A DNA stretch of 64,000 nt, from the NCBI RefSeq assembly GCF_003573695.1, contig NC_039358.1:99324117-99388116 (forward strand), read 5' to 3'. The notes below the pieces were generated by a model. It did not search any database. It worked only from the letters and a program-made list of their open reading frames with translations, and was not told where the DNA came from. Positions 10,582-22,177 of this stretch are shown piece after piece (within the stretch, counting starts at the first letter, position 1; every line of letters begins with the position of its first letter). The DNA comes from Papaver somniferum. Lineage: Eukaryota > Streptophyta > Magnoliopsida > Ranunculales > Papaveraceae. The translations under genes and the position numbers were made by a program.

Positions 10582-13294
10582 TGATCGGAGCCTAAAATAC
10601 ATCTTTTGAATATCGATTTCCTATGCTTTTCTTAACTATTTTTCTTGTATTTTTTATATATTATGCCTTGTTTTCATTTTGTAGGTGTTTTGGAGTCATG
10701 CGACGTGAAAGAAGGCGAATAAGAGCTTAATTCATTATTTGGCAATTTTGGAATTTACGGAGTCGAAGCGTGCATGGACAGAAGGCTCTAATATGCCAAG
10801 AAAGCAATTTGCTGGAGCACCAGACTCAGATTACTCAGGGACACCTGCTTCTACTTTACTTCCTAACCTACAGGCTACAGAACTTGTCAAGATTTTATTC
10901 TTCATTCAATTTCATTTCAAGCTCATTTCAGCTACACGAGCATTACACCACTCTCAACGCTGGCAATACCAGGCCCGATGGCTGAGTACCAAGGGTTCAG
11001 AGAGGGTTCGAATTCAAGACAGGGGATTACGAGTTTGGTGATTTTTCCTTAGGACCTGTTCTGCCGAGAACTTAACAGCTGAATATGAGTTCAATTCCAT
11101 TGATTGATTGTGGAAGAACGAAGCAGATTACAGAGTCCGAGAAGTGGGTTTGCTCTCAGATTCGTACAGCCAGCAAGAGGAGCTACAGCTGTAAGTTTAG
11201 TTGATTAACAAGAGAATCCAGGGAAGTTGTTCTTGATGAATTTTGATCAGAGATTATTGTGTTTCGAATGTTTGTGAATGATTGGAGTTATGGGTTTGTT
11301 TTGGAACTTGGAATTATGAAGGGAATGAGCTGTGCAATCTCCAATTTATAGCTAAGTACCTAGCCATGGCAAGTTCGCAACACGCACACAAAGTGTTTGT
11401 GAAAATCCCTGAAACACAGTCTCAGTCACGACCAGTTCTCTTTAGTTATTTGCAGCTGGTCTAGCCATATCTACCATGGTTCTGCTGGACCGTTTAAGAA
11501 GAGGTTTTCTATGGCGTTGAGGAGAAGGAAATGTGGTGTGCTTTTAGGGATATTCTGGTAATGTTTTGAGTCGTGAAATCAGCAAGAAATATGTCTGAGA
11601 AATGGCAGTTCTGCCTTGGTCCTGTGTAGCTGCAAGCCATAGTTCAAGGGCTGAATACGAGGGTTGTTGCAAAGGGCTAGAAGATGTTTTCGAAGTTAAG
11701 ATAGAGATGGAATCTGGGTTTGATTTGTTAGCAGATTCGGAGTTCAGTTTGAGGGATAAAGTAGCCATCAGTTGTACACAGTTCAAGTTCGCTGCCAATA
11801 AGAACATGGAAAGAATGGGAGTTTAAGAGAACACAGATGAGTTTGTTTCGACTTGTATTTAGTTTTACCGATAAGTCAGGGAAACAGAGAAGAGTCTGCT
11901 GTCGGAAAAACATGCGAAGAATGAAGACTATTGTCGTTGGTTAACTTATGATAAACGGCTGTGGATTGATTGAGATTATGGAATGTTTGCGTGTTTGTTT
12001 GATAAGGAAAGTTGGGTTCGTTTAGAATCCGAGTTTGCAGGTCAAGAAAAGAAGAAGTGGGGAGTTATAAAAGAAAACCTAAAAAGCGACAGAAGGAATC
12101 ATCTCAGACCCCCTCTACAGCTGCCGCAACCCTAGGATTCAGCGAGCTTTTGCTCGCTGAACAGCCACCACCATCTGCATAATCATCTCCATCCACCTGC
12201 ATATCACCTGCATCTCTCCAACCATCACCACCTGCACTTCCCCTTCTCACCTGCATCCACCAGACCCATTCATACTACCATCAACAATAGCAGCTGGAGT
12301 TCACATCCATCTTCCATCAACACAGCAACTGCATCCACCACCAGTCCACATGTTTGCAGGCAACCACATCAACAACAAGCTTTGCACTACGCCGCCACCA
12401 TTCCACTATTACCAAGTCGCAAGTCTGATAGCAGCAGTAGCAAGCTTCTTCGGTCCTCTGTTGTACAACCACCTGTTCGCATAAGTTCCACCAGTCCACC
12501 TGCTGCTGCCGTTTGGTTTGCTTGTTTCAGTTCCATATATTTATCTTTTGTTTCTTTACCATGAACTCCAGTAGCTAAGCATCCTGATTAGGGACAATTT
12601 CAACGTCCGAACATGATTCACAATTGATATTTAAAAGAGCCTGTTTTCTTGCAATTTTTCTTTTTATTATTCATTCATTACCGTGCCAAAAGTGCTTATG
12701 TGTTATTTCTAAATCGTTTAAGTTGCAAATTAAATTGGTTTATGGATGATTCTAATGCTAGTTGAGACCTCTTCGACCCGTAATTGTCTAGAGAGTCTTA
12801 ATACAAGTAGTAATATGTGATTATTGACGATGAGATTTTTTAAAGTAATCATATGTATTGAATGACACTAGTAGATGAATCGAGCCTTTGTATTTGTCAC
12901 TAGGAATAGCCTATCTCACGGAACTTAATGCATTTGTTTAAGTCACGCCTAGAGAGCGTACTTCTAGGAAACTTGGCAAGTAGAATCCGATAGTCGAGCG
13001 CTTCCGTGTGCGGTGAACTTAGTAGATATAACGGAATAATTGAGCGTACTAATTATTCTAGTGTTATTAGTAATGGGTACTTTGCAGAAACATAGCTATA
13101 TTGATTAGATTCATGTTTTGTGACTAAGAAAGAGTCATTGATCATTCCCATCCTCATATTTGCATTAATATTCAGAAATTGAATCGACAACTTAGACTCA
13201 ACTCTCGCTTAGGAACGAACCTGCTTGTCATTGTACTACTAGTTAGTGTAAGAGAAGTAAGAAATTTATTTTTTGCGAGTTCGACACCTCGTCA
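10582..13294 (+). repeat. LTR A (about 2.7 kb), diverged relative of LTR X
   Basis: Starts TGATCGGAG after the PPT and ends near ACACCTCGTCA, so TG...CA. Near its start TAGGTGTTTTGGAGTCAT matches the start of the right-most Z LTR read on the minus strand (TAGGTGTTTGGAGTCAT). Its 3' part, TTATTTTTTGCGAGTTCGAC, resembles the X end. ORFs inside are short and are not supported as genes. Confidence 0.6.
12066..12073 (+). promoter_or_regulatory. TATA box of LTR A
   Basis: TATAAAAG lies about 1.2 kb before the LTR A end, followed by a pyrimidine- and CAG-rich leader. By analogy, the same motif sits at the U3/R boundary of each Z unit. Confidence 0.5.
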
Positions 13295-14133
13295 TTTTCT
13301 CTTCCTTCTTGTTATGAACTCCATTATGATGTTTACCTAGTTTTCTCTTGGTTAAGGAATAAGTTGGAATTCCAAACATGTTTTTTATGCAATAAATTAA
13401 TTTTGTCTCCATGTTTTACCGCTTATGATTCACTATTGATATTGTTTTATGATTTGAATGCTTGTTTGGTCGAGTCTAGAATCGATTGAGTCTGTTTCAT
13501 CTCTACTGCTAGATTAGGATTTGTTATACGCAAAAGTGATAAATTCATGATTGCAAGTAGCATAATTGTGAGTATTGCTTGTAGTGATACATCCTAATAG
13601 TCACAAGTGAGTCATAACCTTTGTTAAATCGGATTAGTGCGTTTACACGTTCGATTGCTTTGATTGGCCTGATTTCATATAACTTAATGCATCTAGGGAA
13701 TTAAACTTGATTAGTGCTTTTACACGTTAGGTTGTTCTCTTAGATAGAACTCGTACTCGCATCTTTTAATGTGTTTGTTGATGACAAGAGGAAATTAGCG
13801 GGATATTCTTGCGATCAAGGTATCCTAGGGCTTTTGATAAAAGTTGAGATTAAATATCAATTCTAATTATTGTTTCGAATACATGTTTGTGAATGAAAAC
13901 TGATCCTTGACAAATATCTTCATCTTATTGATTTGCTTGTTTAATTTCTTTGTTTGCTTTTATTTTATTTTTAGTTTCATAAAATCAGAAATCCCCCCTT
14001 GTTTTACATAGAAACCGAAACAACTTGACAACCTTAGTCCTCTCTGTGGGAATGATCATTTCTTGCCCTTGCTATATTTTATATTTTGAGTAGTAAGAAA
14101 GTAATTTATTTTTGACGCATACGACAACTATTA
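13295..14133 (+). repeat. LTR X fragment (R-U5) forming the truncated 5' LTR of element B
   Basis: Nearly identical to 19783-20213 over their shared length, starting TTTTCTCTTCCTTCTTG in both. It has no U3 region, as it abuts the LTR A end directly. It ends TTTTTGACGCATACGACAAC plus a few bases and is followed by AATTTTGG and a PBS, so it acts as the 5' LTR end of element B. The start lies within a few bases of where the Z inverted arms start, a recurring breakpoint near the transcription start. Confidence 0.75.
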
Positions 14134-14138
14134 AATTT

Positions 14139-14156
14139 TGGTTCTGCTGTCGAGGA
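14139..14156 (+). other. Element B primer-binding site (diverged)
   Basis: TGGTTCTGCTGTCGAGGA, followed by GGCAA, resembles the common plant Ty3/gypsy site TGGCGCCGTTGCCGGGGA with several substitutions. Z junctions keep the undiverged start TGGCGCCGTTG after the same AATTT context, which supports this reading. Confidence 0.6.
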
Positions 14157-14259
14157 GGCAATGGGTTGTTATTTGTTTTTGGTTTCTTTTTTTTTATTTT
14201 TTTTTTATTTTTCGGTTTTGACATAGTTTTGAGAACTCTTGTTTCGGGTACCAATTTCT

Positions 14260-15150
14260 ATGGAAGGAGCATATTGGAACAACAGATATGATTTTCAACA
14301 ACTTCAACACTATGAGAAGTACCCACCATCTTTGGGATACAATCAAAACCCATTTATTGGCTATGATGCATATCCTAGACAACCTTACGGTGATTTTCAT
14401 ACATACCAACAATAACCTTGTAGTGGGTATGTAACTCAAGCACCAAGGTGGGATAATTCTACTTCTAATTGGCTTCATTCGAGTTGTATGCAGATTATGA
14501 ATGGATTGCAAGACATGCAACGAAGACTAGACCAAATTGACCGTGATAGAAAGAACGTCGCACAAACCAATTTCTGCAACACTTTTTCTTACCCGACTCC
14601 GGATCGTAGTTATGATCATTCACCCATTCAAAGGGAATAGTCATGGGAAAGAGAACCTATTGTAGTCAACGGTGGTAAGTGTGTGAACGTCAGGAAACTT
14701 GCACAAAAATTATACAAGTTGGAAGATTATGGAGCCTCGGAAGATCTTGTCGATGAAATTAGTAGGACCATTCATATGGAACTTAAACGACGTCGGGATA
14801 AAGGTTGGGAAACCGACAACAATTATGATTTTGGTGAGTCTGAAAATGAAGACGAAGAGGAGTATGTTGAGAATGTGACCGAATTAAGTAATCTTGTGGA
14901 AGACCCAATTGAGCTTGCACATGATTATAATGAGCTTTCCCATGTTTATGTCGAGACTTTGGTTGAAGCAAAAATGGACGAAGAATGCTTGCAAGTTTTG
15001 ATAGAGGACCACGATGTGCAAGAGGTAAGTAATTCATTTGAATTCTTTAAGGATGAAGAGGATACCATAACACAAGAGTTGCAAGGTTTGTCTAACCCTT
15101 TGCGTATTAATCCTTCTACTTTACTCCTTATTGGATTGCAATATTGTTAA
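14260..15150 (+). pseudogene. Element B ORF, gag-like or accessory, two in-frame stops
   Basis: One frame runs from ATG 14260 to TAA 15148-15150 (about 296 codons), interrupted by TAA at 14413-14415 and TAG at 14638-14640. The first part is rich in Tyr, Gln, Asn and Pro (MEGAYWNNRYDFQQ...), the middle has a likely coiled-coil stretch (MNGLQDMQRRLDQIDRD), and the last 150 residues are strongly acidic. I see no protease, RT, zinc knuckle or other named domain. It lies about 100 bp after the PBS, where gag is normally found, so a Gag-like role is the simplest guess. It is the only ORF in this internal region, so B is non-autonomous. Confidence 0.6.
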
Positions 15151-15636
15151 ATGACTTTGTTTCTCGATATCCGCCACTAGAAACATTTGATTCTACTATG
15201 AATGTTTGCAAAGAAGAAACCGTAAAGGTTCCCGAATTCTATATTCTTTATCCACTTCCAAGTGCGGATAAGAATAAGTGTGGGGAAATTTTTATCGGTT
15301 AATAGCTTCATTTCTGTTTTATCGTACTAATATTTGTGAGAAACGAGTATTTGCCAAACAGGTTACATGGAAGGATCCCCAACTTTTCAGATTGTTAGTA
15401 TATGGGGAGTGAATCTTACGAGAAGAAAATCGGGCTGACGACTTTAAACCAAGCGCTACATGGGAGGCAACCCATATGATGAGTATTTATTGTCTTATTT
15501 TTACCTTTTTTTTGTCTTGTATTTATTTTTATTTTCCGATTTCTTGTCACATTATCATGTAGGATTTCCCACCTTGACTTACTTTAGATGACTCAATTTA
15601 CATTGAGGAGAATGTAAAGTTTAAGTGTGGGGGAGT
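15151..15636 (+). other. Element B 3' untranslated region with purine tracts
   Basis: Contains AAGCGCTACATGGGAGG followed by CAACCCA (about 15451-15474), a signature I associate with the 3' region of plant Ty3/gypsy elements. Two polypurine tracts are present: AAGTGTGGGGAAATT at 15276-15290 and AAGTGTGGGGGAG at 15623-15635. The second probably marks the start of a 3' LTR. No coding sequence is seen. Confidence 0.6.
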
Positions 15637-17289
15637 GGTTAAGCATTTGCATTGTAAAATTTTCAAAATTTTCAACTTTTGTGTAAATTAGTGAATAAAA
15701 AAAAACTCCAACTTGTAGTTAGTTTAGAGTCACATAGTATACATGTCACTAAGATTACATCGAGATTCTCATAAGAGTGACTGAACTTAGAGATGACAGA
15801 GAACGTGATCGGGTTTCTTATTTGTATGAGAGTTAAAGTTGTATTTAACCATGTCAGTGGCAAATTAGGTGCAGACTGAATTCCATATTAGAGTTGTGGT
15901 CCCCTATATTGGAGACTACCCATGTTACATAATGTGAGGCACCGACCTTCAATTCTTTGTACGTGTCTAAATTTGTGCTTTTTGAGTGTGTGTCACTGTA
16001 CGTTAACTCCCGGTAGAATGGTGAGCTACCCAACCTCCCACCAATAGAAGCACTACTTGATCTCTTGAGTGCTATTTTATCAATCATGATGGTGACATCG
16101 AATTGCTAACTTACATACCACTTGTAATCTTGTTCTCAGTTAACACCATCCACTTTATCTCTCTCTACACCAACAGGTCCATAGAAACACCATCATCATC
16201 AACAAGCGGAGCATCACAAATTCGAAGGAAAGTTGAAGACGTTCAAGGTTTACAAGCAACAATATATAGATGAGCAGATTTCAGATTCAAGTAAAGCAAC
16301 AAGACAAGGAGCAGAATTTTTACAAGTTGAAGACTATTGTACAAGAGTGAAGATTATCAAGATGAGAATTCAAGAAGTTTATGATATCGAGACATACAAG
16401 TTGTGAAGAATTGAGCGGTAAAGTACTTACACCATGGCCTTTGTACTTGCATTTTTATTTTATCTTATTTGTTAACTTGTATTTTATTTTCTCTTGTCTC
16501 GAAAAAAAAAAAAAAAACAAGAGAAATTTTGTTAGGTACATTATTGGTTTTATTATTTTGTTATGTTTGTTTTTATTTTGTATTTACTTTTTTTATCTTG
16601 CATCTTATAATAATTAAAAAAAATAATCATTGCATCGTATTTTGGTTTATTTAGTTCATTTTTAGTTTTGTATTCTTTCAATAACGCCAATGGAAGAAGA
16701 AATATTCATGATGAAGTTTCAAGCAACAAATCACATTGTCAAGATTCTACGAAGTTCAAGATTTCATCATCAAGAGTTGAAGACCGAAGACAAAGATGAA
16801 GACAAGGATTGAAAACCGAAGACGTTTATATGAATGGTGTGAGAGTGGTGCTAACGCACGTTGAACGGATAACGAGGTAAGTAAGCATATTCCCACCTTC
16901 TTTAAGTGGTTGATTTCCTTTCTTAGAGATCGTTAGAAAAAAAGGGTTTTCAAAATGAATAAAAAATGTGGGTTCTCAAAACAATTCGGAGGGTTTGGCC
17001 TTCCTACTATTCAACGTGTCACATGATTCTCTCTTCATTCCTACCTGGACACATGTGTGACCCATAAAAAGCTATTTATTATTGAGAGCAACTTCATAAA
17101 ACCCTTTCTTGTGAGGCAGAGTCGAGACTTTCGATCACTCTGAACCCGAATTTCTTACGATAAGGGATGGTTATTTCTCTCTCAACTTTTAAGGATGAGA
17201 CTGTGTTCATTTATGTGTCTAACTTCTTATTACTAGTGTGTAGAATCTCTACGTCTTTTTAGCGTGTTGGATGTTATCATTTCGGAGAA
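15637..17289 (+). other. Non-coding retroelement sequence after the B purine tract
   Basis: No ORF worth calling. The stretch starts right after a PPT and could be the start of a B-type LTR, but no second copy is in the window to prove it. A TATA-like CCCATAAAAAGC occurs near 17064. A hairpin with an A-rich loop sits at 16488-16526. Confidence 0.45.
16488..16526. repeat. Hairpin enclosing an A-tract
   Basis: TTTCTCTTGT (16488-16497) and its reverse complement ACAAGAGAAA (16517-16526) flank CTCG and about 15 A residues. It could be a chance A-tract or a small processed insertion. No target duplication was identified. Confidence 0.5.
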
Positions 17290-17452
17290 CTTGTAAGTTG
17301 GAAAAGTAGGTTTTGTGGGTATATCTCTAGTAAGCCCTCACGTTACTATAACTCGTCCACTAGGGACACCTATGGGTATAAAGGCTTGTTATACATGCTA
17401 AGTGTGACCGTAACCTCGACGACAAGGAGTTGTATGTATTTAGAATTGTTTA
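17290..17452 (+). repeat. Copy of the element A pre-PPT segment
   Basis: Matches 10390-10550: both contain ACTATAACTCGTCCACTAGG, GACACCTA, TTATACATGCTAAG/TTATTCATGCTAAG and CCTCGACGACA. The match stops before the purine tract, and LTR X sequence follows. The usual PPT-LTR junction has therefore been lost here. Confidence 0.65.
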
Positions 17453-20213
17453 AGAGAAAAAGAGGGAGAAATCACTCATTTGGAGCGCAGCTGAGTTAAG
17501 CCAATGATAGGGGACAACCACTACAGCTTAGTCTAGAGAATCAAAGGGAAGACATCATTGGTTGGCCCTTATCTATTTCATCTAGGTAGCTGTATCAACT
17601 TGCATTTTCCTACACAAGACCTAAAAATTAGAGAAAATCAATTCTCAGACTAAGCTGCAGCCATGGAGGAAACTCAGATCGAAGTTGTTGCTGGTGATAT
17701 TCGAACTCAAACAGCTGAAATTGTGTATTAATGGCAGGAATTGGCTAGGGTACTGAAGCAGAGATCGAGATAAGGAGGATTCGATTCTGTTTGAGAGATT
17801 TAGAAGAATCCAGATGAGAAATTACTAATGTTCTCAGTTAATGAAGAAGATGAAACTGATATCAAATTGGGTTTAATATGAGTTCAAGGAGAAGGAAATG
17901 ATTCTGTTGATGGCGATGATGAAAGCGGAAACGGGGTTTCGGTTTGTTGGTGAATTACATGAATTAGGGTTTGTCAATTTGTGGGTTTTTGGATTGAGTT
18001 GTTGTTGATTACATGTACTGAAATTAATGAGATTCAGTAAGCTGAAATAGAAAATTGGTGGTGATTAATCATGATTGTTGTTATCAAGAACTGGAGGATT
18101 TGTGTGTGCAACTGAACTGTAGTGTGAAGCTACAGAACATGGGTGTCGCAGGTGAACTGGTGAAGATGCAAGTGCAAGTGATGGAAAAAGAAGATACAGA
18201 ATGGTTAGCTGCTGCTCTAGTGAAGATTACAGGGAGAGTTGTTGAAGGAAGCTACAGCTGCAGGTGATGAGCAAGGGAACTCATGTTGCAGCCATGATTC
18301 TGCTGGGAACAGTTGCAAGCTGGTGATATTGGTGCTTGTTGTGAGCAGTAGAAGAAGAATAGGAAGCTACAGGTTGCTATTGGCCTAATTGTGTATTCTG
18401 GAGGTACTAGATTGCGAAGGTTGAAGTGTAGAATGCAATAATGTTGCTGTTGTGTGAGATGAGAACAGAATCGAAGCTCAGAAGAAATGGAGATGGAACT
18501 TAGATGTATGCCTAGGTTTACAGGTTATGATATGAATCTGGTGGTGTCGTGGAAGAAATGGAGTTTGCTGTAGTGAACAAGGTGAGATTGCAGCTGAAGT
18601 TATGGGTTTGGTATTGTTAATTGAAGCATCAATGGAGTGAAACAAGAGTCTTTGATGAGAGAGAACAGGTTGAGTCAGTTGTTACAATTACAAGTGAAGA
18701 GAGTAAATGTTGGTTTGAATCTGTAGCTGCTAGTCATGGGAGCTGTGAGCTGAAATGCAGGCTATGGCACTGGTGGTTTGAAGTGATGGCAGTGATGTTG
18801 GTTTCAGGAGCTGAAGCTGACGCAATGGAGAAGTAGTAAGCATTGCAGGAATTTGAGCTGATGTAAAGGACTTGGTGGCATTGGAGCATTGCAGGAAAGA
18901 GTTGTTGGAGCTGTTAACTAAGCAATACATGGTGTGCTGAGAAGGATTACAGGAAATGAAGTATGGTTGCAGTGTTGTTGGTTGTGTCATGGATGGTGGT
19001 GCACAGGAAGGAAGAGTTGATGCCGCAACGAGTAACGGAACCTGACAGAGAACTGAGTTTGGCTGTAACATTGCAAGCTGAGTTGCATTAGAAGAAACTA
19101 TTGGTGTTGCAGCTACAGAACATAGTCAATTTATTGAGGCTGCAGATGGTCGAGTTTGAGATGGAATGATGGTGCTTCTGGTGACGCTGGTCACGTAACT
19201 GAATCAGTGCAATGTTGATGTGTCAGGTGGAACATCACAGGGGTTGAACTGAACTGACAGGAGATGCAGCTGCAGACATGTGTGGAAGGTGGCTGATATA
19301 GAAGCAAGCACTGGATCTAATTGATGCAGTTGAAGAAAATGAGTTTGTAATGGGTTCTGGTGGTAGCAGTAAGAGGAGCTAATCTGTGCAGCTGGTGCTG
19401 ATATGCTGCCATAAATGTGCGGGTTGCAATAGGACAAGACTTTGCATCTAATGAAGAGAAGAAGCTAATGTTGCTTGCGAGAGAATGAATGAAGCTCTGT
19501 GGGCAAATGGGAAAAAGAAATTGAACGACTTAGATGAAGGCATATAACAGGTGCAGGGAACTGAAACTGGGAATGACATTGCAATTGTAGTTGGAGTTGG
19601 ACCTGTTTTATTGGGCTTGGATAATGGGTCGTGAGAGGCTTAACTTGGCAGTCGGCTAACCTAGTTTTGGGAAAGGATGGATAAAAAGGAATTTCTCTCT
19701 ACATACTGGAATCATCTCTCCTTTACAGGAAATCATCTTATCTTGGCTTCTACTTTTTATTTTAGGGTTTAGAAACATGATAGGTTTTCTCTTCCTTCTT
19801 GTTATGAACTCCATTATGATGTTTACCTAGTTTTCTCTTGGTTAAGGAATAAGTTGGAATTCCAAACATGATTTTTATGCAATAAATTAGTTTTGTCTCC
19901 ATGCTTTATCGCTTATGATTCACTATTGATATTGTTTTATGATTTGAATGCTTGTTTGGTCGAGTCTAGAATCGATTGAGTCTGTTTCATCTCTACTGCT
20001 AGATTAGGATTTGTTATACGCAAAAGTGATAAATTCTTGATTACAAGTAGCATAATTGTGAGTATTGCTTGTAGCGATACATCCTAGTAGTCACAAGTGA
20101 GTCATAACCTTTGTTAAATCGGATTAGTGCTTTTACACGTTCGATTGCTTTGATTGGCCTGATTTCATAGAACTTAATGCATCTAGGGAATTAAACTTGA
20201 TTAGTGCTTTTAC
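17453..20213 (+). repeat. LTR X, diverged copy, truncated at both ends
   Basis: Sense-strand relative of the Z units read on the minus strand. TTAGATGTATGCCTAGG near 18500 matches the Z phrase TTAGATGTATGTCTAGG, and AAGAGAAAAAGAGGGA at 17457 matches the Z LTR start region. From 19783 it is nearly identical to 13295 onward. It is cut at 20213 inside GTGCTTTTAC, which continues ACGTTAGG in other copies, by the start of element Y. The many short ORFs in its CAG/TGCAG-rich U3 are not genes. Confidence 0.7.
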
Positions 20214-20680
20214 TGAAAAAGCGGGGGTCTAACAACACCACCCAATATTTCGCTTAGCAATCTGTATGGACTAACTCCGAAATACTTTGCTAGAGAATCA
20301 ACTAGACAGTCAGACTCAATCTAGATAAAAGTATCTCAAGGAGTTAATATCTTTCTCTTGATTTGATTTTTACTCAAGCTAAAAACAATAGCGAGTCTTT
20401 ATCAAATACAAGGAATAACTTGGACGGTACCAAAGACTAATGTCCAAGTGTTAATCAATGAAATCGACAACCACAAGGTCGGATATCCGTTCGGTTAACC
20501 TTTAACGCACAACCTGTATTATTTCAATTATAAAGATAAACAATATAATGGGAAAATGAAATAACACAGACACCAGAAATTTTGTTAACGAGGAAACCGC
20601 AAATGCAGAAAAACCCCGGGACCTAGTCCAGATTGAATACACACTGTATTAAGCCGCTACAGACACTAGCCTACTCCAAG
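20214..20680 (+). mobile_element. Element Y, left part (interrupted by Z)
   Basis: Begins TGAAAAAGCGGGGG exactly where LTR X is interrupted and contains AACGAGGAAACCGCAAATGC and AACCCCGGGACCTAGTCCAG-like phrases. It continues after Z at 62224 (CTAACTTCGGACTGG). It is probably an LTR or other non-coding terminus of a retroelement whose coding part lies outside the window. The superfamily cannot be assigned from what is visible. Confidence 0.6.
20676..20680. repeat. Z target-site duplication, left
   Basis: CCAAG, repeated at 62219-62223. Element Y resumes after the right copy. Five bases is the usual duplication for LTR-element integrase. Confidence 0.75.
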
Positions 20681-20945
20681 TGATCGCTGTCGTATGCGTC
20701 AAAAATAAATTACACTTTCTCACAACTCAAAATAAATAATATAGCAAGGGTAAGAAAGGATCATTCCCACAGAGAGGATCTAGGTTGTCAAGTTGTTTCG
20801 GTTTCCTATATAAACAAGGGGGATTTCTGATTTTTATGTAAAGAAAAATAAACTAAAAGCAAATAGTGAAATAAACAAGCAAATCAATAAGATGAAGATA
20901 TTGGTCAAGGATTAGTTTTCATTCACAAACATGAATTTGTAACAA

Positions 20946-20954
20946 TAACTAGAA
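20946..20954. repeat. W target-site duplication, left
   Basis: TAACTAGAA. The flanking bases differ on the two sides, so the duplication is exactly nine bases. Confidence 0.8.
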
Positions 20955-21065
20955 GAGAACTTTCTTGTTTAGTCCAGTAAACCCGACCCAGATTAATGGC
21001 TAGTCCAGCAGGAAAACATATTTACTCGCTAGTCCAAAAAAGTTTTGAAAAGAGTAAAATTACTC
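20955..21065. repeat. W left terminal inverted repeat
   Basis: About 110 bp, imperfect, with internal CTAGTCCA repeats. It pairs with about 37625-37757. Confidence 0.65.
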
Positions 21066-21761
21066 TACTAACCCTAACATATAATATTATGTATATTAAT
21101 ACATATATATGTTACTACATATGTAGTATGTAATAACTAGTAGTAATATGTAGTAACTAGTATACTAGTAGTATAGTAGTAACTAGTATACTAGTAGTAA
21201 TATGTAGTATACTAGTAGTAATATGTAGTAACTAGTATACTAGTAGTATAGTTACTACTAGTATACTAGTAGTATAGTAGTAACTAGCATACTAGTAGTA
21301 ATATGCAGTATACTAGTAGTAACTAGTAGTATAGTAATAACTAGTATACTAGTAGTAATATGTAGTAACTAGTATACCAGTAGTAATATGTAGTATACTA
21401 CTAGTAACTAGTACTAATAGTAATATGTTATGTTCAATACTGTTATGTTATATATTGATACTACATATTGATATGTAGTATGTTATATATTGCTACTACA
21501 TATCAATATGTAGTATGTTATGTATTGATATGTAGCATGTTTGATATGTAGTACGTTATATATTGATACTATATATTGATATATAGTATGTTAAATATTG
21601 ATACTACATATTGATATGTAGTATGTTATATATTGATATGTAGTATGTTATGTATTGATACTACATATTAGAAAATTGTTATGTATTGATACTACATGTT
21701 ACTACTAGTACCAGTTACTAGTATATAGTATACTACTAGTACTAGTTACTACTCGAAGGAG
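21066..21761. repeat. AT-rich palindromic satellite inside W (left of V)
   Basis: Dense repeats of ACTAGTATACTAGTAGTA and GTAATATGTAGTA up to about 21420, then units of TATTGATACTACATA and TATTGATATGTAGTATG. Many units are self-complementary (ACTAGTATACTAGT) and could extrude as cruciforms. Confidence 0.85.
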
Positions 21762-22169
21762 ACGATTTGCTGGTTTTTTAAGGAATTGAGGAGACGACCG
21801 TACGGAGGAGACTCCTCGAACCGAGCGAAATTTTAAACCTCACACAGATGCACCGCTGCAAAGGGGGTGCTTTAGATTCGAGAGATCACTATGTAGTACT
21901 CCGTCCTAAATCAAGACAATGACCGTTCCAGAGTAAATTCGGTCACAAGAGAGGATGGGTTGATCTGTAGGACGGAAGCTGAGAAATGTGTGGAATCAAT
22001 GATAATCAAAGATTGTGGGTATGTGAATTCTGAATACGATAAGATCTGAGTGATTGAAATTGCTCAGTTGAGAGTAGTTGCTCAATTGATGAGTTGATGA
22101 TCTCGTGTTGTCAGTTTGACGTGAGATTGATGATACTGATGATGCCCATTCAATCATGATTCAGAGACT

Positions 22170-22177
22170 TATTTATA
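22170..22177 (-). promoter_or_regulatory. TATA box of V 3' LTR
   Basis: TATAAATA on the minus strand, matched at 34197-34204 in the 5' LTR. It predicts a 3.0 kb U3 and about 0.4 kb of R-U5. Confidence 0.55.

Noticed and set aside
16381..16654. Short hydrophobic ORFs that look like membrane proteins
   Set aside because: Translations of T-rich non-coding DNA. No start context or conserved relative in the window.
21066..21761. CRISPR-like regular repeats
   Set aside because: Repeats are contiguous and palindromic, without unique spacers, in a plant transposon. It is a satellite.
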